Part shown: in pieces, positions 62,497 through 64,000 of the stretch
How the letters are laid out: the number at the start of each line of letters is the position of its first letter
Position numbering within the stretch: the first letter of the stretch is position 1
DNA from: Gammaproteobacteria bacterium
GTDB taxonomy: Bacteria; Pseudomonadota; Gammaproteobacteria; Enterobacterales; Neiellaceae
Direction: 5' to 3'
Assembly: GCA_017425245.1 (NCBI GenBank)
Contig: JAFOOX010000044.1
Location: 62,001-126,000, forward strand
DNA length: 64,000 nt
Notes under the pieces: generated by a model
Told to the model about the DNA's origin: nothing
Database searches by the model: none
The model's input: only the letters and a program-made list of their open reading frames with translations
Position numbers and translations under genes: made by a program

Positions 62497-64000
62497 TCAG
62501 CTGCTGTGGGCGCACTCCGCCAGCTTCTCCAGCCGTTCGCTGAAAAAGTGACCCTGGCCACCATGCACCCCCAGGTTACGCAGCATCCGCCACTCCGCCT
62601 CGTTCTCGACCCCCAAAGCAAAGATCTGCACCGCATGGGCGCTGACACTGCCCTGCAGCGAGCGCACAAACAGCTGGTTTTCCGGGCGATGGTGGATATT
62701 GCGGACGATGCTGGGATGCAGCTTGAGGAAGTCGACCTGCAATTTACCAATGTACTGGCTGCCGACCACGGTTTGGCCCACCCGATCCACCAGCAAGCGC
62801 ACCCCCAGCCCCTTGAGGCGGGTCAACGGTGCGCTGAGGCGATTGAGTTGATGGGCCAGATGGTATTCAGCCACCTCGACGATCAGCCGCTCGGCCAACG
62901 CCGGAGTATCGCTCAGACGCGCCGTCAGCCACTCCATGAAGGGTTCGTTGAGCAAGGTTTCCGGCGCCAAGTTGACTGAGCAGGGCTCGCGCTCGCTGCG
63001 ATCCAGCTCCAGCAGCCGCAGCAGCTGTTCAAGGATGATGCGGTCGATCTTGGGGGTCATGCCGCAGCGGGTCGCCATCGGCAGGAACACCCCGGCGCTG
63101 ATCAGTGCCCCCTTGTCGTCGCGCATGCGCGACAGCACCTCGTGGTGGTGGGGCTGGCCGCTGCTGGCACCGACGGCGGTCTGCATAAAGAGCACAAAGG
63201 CGCGCTTGTCGATGGCGATCTCGAGCATGGTTCGCCAGCGCACCGAGCCGAAGGTGCGGGTGCGATCCAGGGCATCACGGTCATACATGTAGTAATCAAG
63301 TGGCCCCTGCAGCTGGGCGGCACGCAGCGCCATATCCGCTTCGGCCAGCACCTGATAGGGCTCGTCGCCCTGCTGGTAAAGGGCCACACCGACATGGATG
63401 AAACTCTCGCGGTCAATGCCAGCCGGCACCGCCAGCCGGCGCAGCATGCGTACCATGCGTACCGCCACCTCCTCCACTTCGCGCGGGTTGAGATCCGGCA
63501 CCAAGAGGGCAAAGTCGGCGGCACTACGACGGGCGACAATGGCGTCCCCGACCCCCTTGAGCGAACCGCGCAGCAGCTGGCTGAACGCCTGCACCACCTC
63601 GTGGGCGGCCTGTTCACCATGACGCTGCTCGATCTGCTCCAGATCGCGCAGCTGCACCAGATAGACCGCACCGCCGGTGCCCGGCTCGTTGTCCTTGAGC
63701 GCGGCTTCCAGCCGGGTGTCGAAGAACAGGCGGTTACCGAAGCCGGTTTCCATGTCGAGGAAGGTGTTGCTGCGGATGAACTTGTCGAAGCGGCTGCGCT
63801 CCAGCCGCGCCGCCTCCAGTTGCTCAATCAGCTGATCGAGTGCCTTGCTCGCCAGCCGCGGCCGTTCATCAACATGGCCATTGCGGGCCCGAGCCAGCTC
63901 GCCCCGCAGCACCAGCGAAGCGCGCTGGGTCAGCAGCTCAAAACCGAGCAGAAAGCGGTGCAACCAACGAACACCAACCCAACCCAGCGCCGCCACCAGC
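62497..64000 (-). CDS. csrD: RNase E specificity factor CsrD (MshH), partial
   Basis: The C-terminal 500 residues of CsrD; the N terminus with its membrane helices and HAMP-like part lies past the right edge. CsrD promotes RNase E decay of the CsrB/C small RNAs. A GGDEF-like domain has lost its motif (RRSAADF at about residues 156-162 of the visible part), and the EAL-like domain reads HEVLSRM instead of EALxR. Both are therefore expected to be inactive on c-di-GMP, as in E. coli CsrD. Directly upstream of the msh genes, its usual position. Confidence 0.93.
   Translation of the reverse strand, partial: LVAALGWVGVRWLHRFLLGFELLTQRASLVLRGELARARNGHVDERPRLASKALDQLIEQLEAARLERSRFDKFIRSNTFLDMETGFGNRLFFDTRLEAALKDNEPGTGGAVYLVQLRDLEQIEQRHGEQAAHEVVQAFSQLLRGSLKGVGDAIVARRSAADFALLVPDLNPREVEEVAVRMVRMLRRLAVPAGIDRESFIHVGVALYQQGDEPYQVLAEADMALRAAQLQGPLDYYMYDRDALDRTRTFGSVRWRTMLEIAIDKRAFVLFMQTAVGASSGQPHHHEVLSRMRDDKGALISAGVFLPMATRCGMTPKIDRIILEQLLRLLELDRSEREPCSVNLAPETLLNEPFMEWLTARLSDTPALAERLIVEVAEYHLAHQLNRLSAPLTRLKGLGVRLLVDRVGQTVVGSQYIGKLQVDFLKLHPSIVRNIHHRPENQLFVRSLQGSVSAHAVQIFALGVENEAEWRMLRNLGVHGGQGHFFSERLEKLAECAHSS

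Overview
The window looks like a GC-rich gammaproteobacterial chromosome, probably Aeromonadales-like or a neighbour of Vibrio and Shewanella. This rests on gene order: sspA-petCBA-rpsI-rplM-zapE-zapG-degQ-degS, murA-ibaG-mlaBCDEF, kdsC-lptCAB-rpoN-hpf-ptsN-rapZ-ptsO, rpsU-dnaG-rpoD, and a full MSHA pilus locus next to csrD. The genus call is tentative.

Region 1 (1-26.3 kb) is core housekeeping. It holds stringent starvation protein A (partial), the cytochrome bc1 complex, ribosomal proteins S9 and L13, division factors, two periplasmic quality-control proteases (with a sigma-E-like promoter before degQ), peptidoglycan precursor synthesis, the Mla phospholipid transport operon, the LPS transport and sigma-54 / nitrogen PTS block, mgtE, pmbA and the rpsU-dnaG-rpoD macromolecular synthesis operon. 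yrbG and kdsD, which usually lie between mlaF and kdsC, are absent.

Region 2 (26.3-29.1 kb) holds a LytS/LytTR-type two-component system and a small secreted protein. Both the kinase operon and the secreted-protein gene carry the same GCGACCAA repeats with 20-bp spacing at the same distance from their start codons, which suggests a two-gene regulon. A tRNA-Ile2 (CAT) gene follows.

Region 3 (29.1-44.2 kb) is an accessory island at the 3' end of that tRNA. Copies of the tRNA end at 29.10, 39.27 and (imperfect) 44.19 kb divide it into two tandem elements. Element 1 (about 10.2 kb) carries a type I restriction-modification operon. Between hsdS and hsdR sit an AAA_21-type ATPase and a small protein with PD-(D/E)XK-like residues. 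Between hsdM and hsdS sits a GIY-YIG nuclease cassette bounded by REP-type palindromes and a 14-bp direct repeat. The element also has a membrane coiled-coil protein resembling phage-exclusion proteins and an AHH nuclease toxin with a putative immunity gene. Element 2 (about 4.9 kb) is decayed: a P4-type integrase that has lost its catalytic domain and joined an excisionase-like HTH, a YD-repeat scrap, an IS110-family remnant, two solute-binding proteins with a truncated membrane partner, and a 5'-truncated second copy of the immunity gene.

Region 4 (44.2-64 kb) is the complete MSHA type IV pilus locus on the minus strand, from csrD (partial) and mshI to mshQ. The order is assembly genes (mshI, a PilN-like gene, J, K, L, M, N, E, G, F), then pilin and pseudopilin genes (B, A, C, D, O, P) and the large putative adhesin mshQ. 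Probable promoters lie before mshI and mshB, and a hairpin follows mshA.

The best candidates for something undescribed are the ATPase/nuclease pair inside the restriction operon and the REP-flanked GIY-YIG cassette that appears to have inserted itself exactly at the hsdM/hsdS junction.
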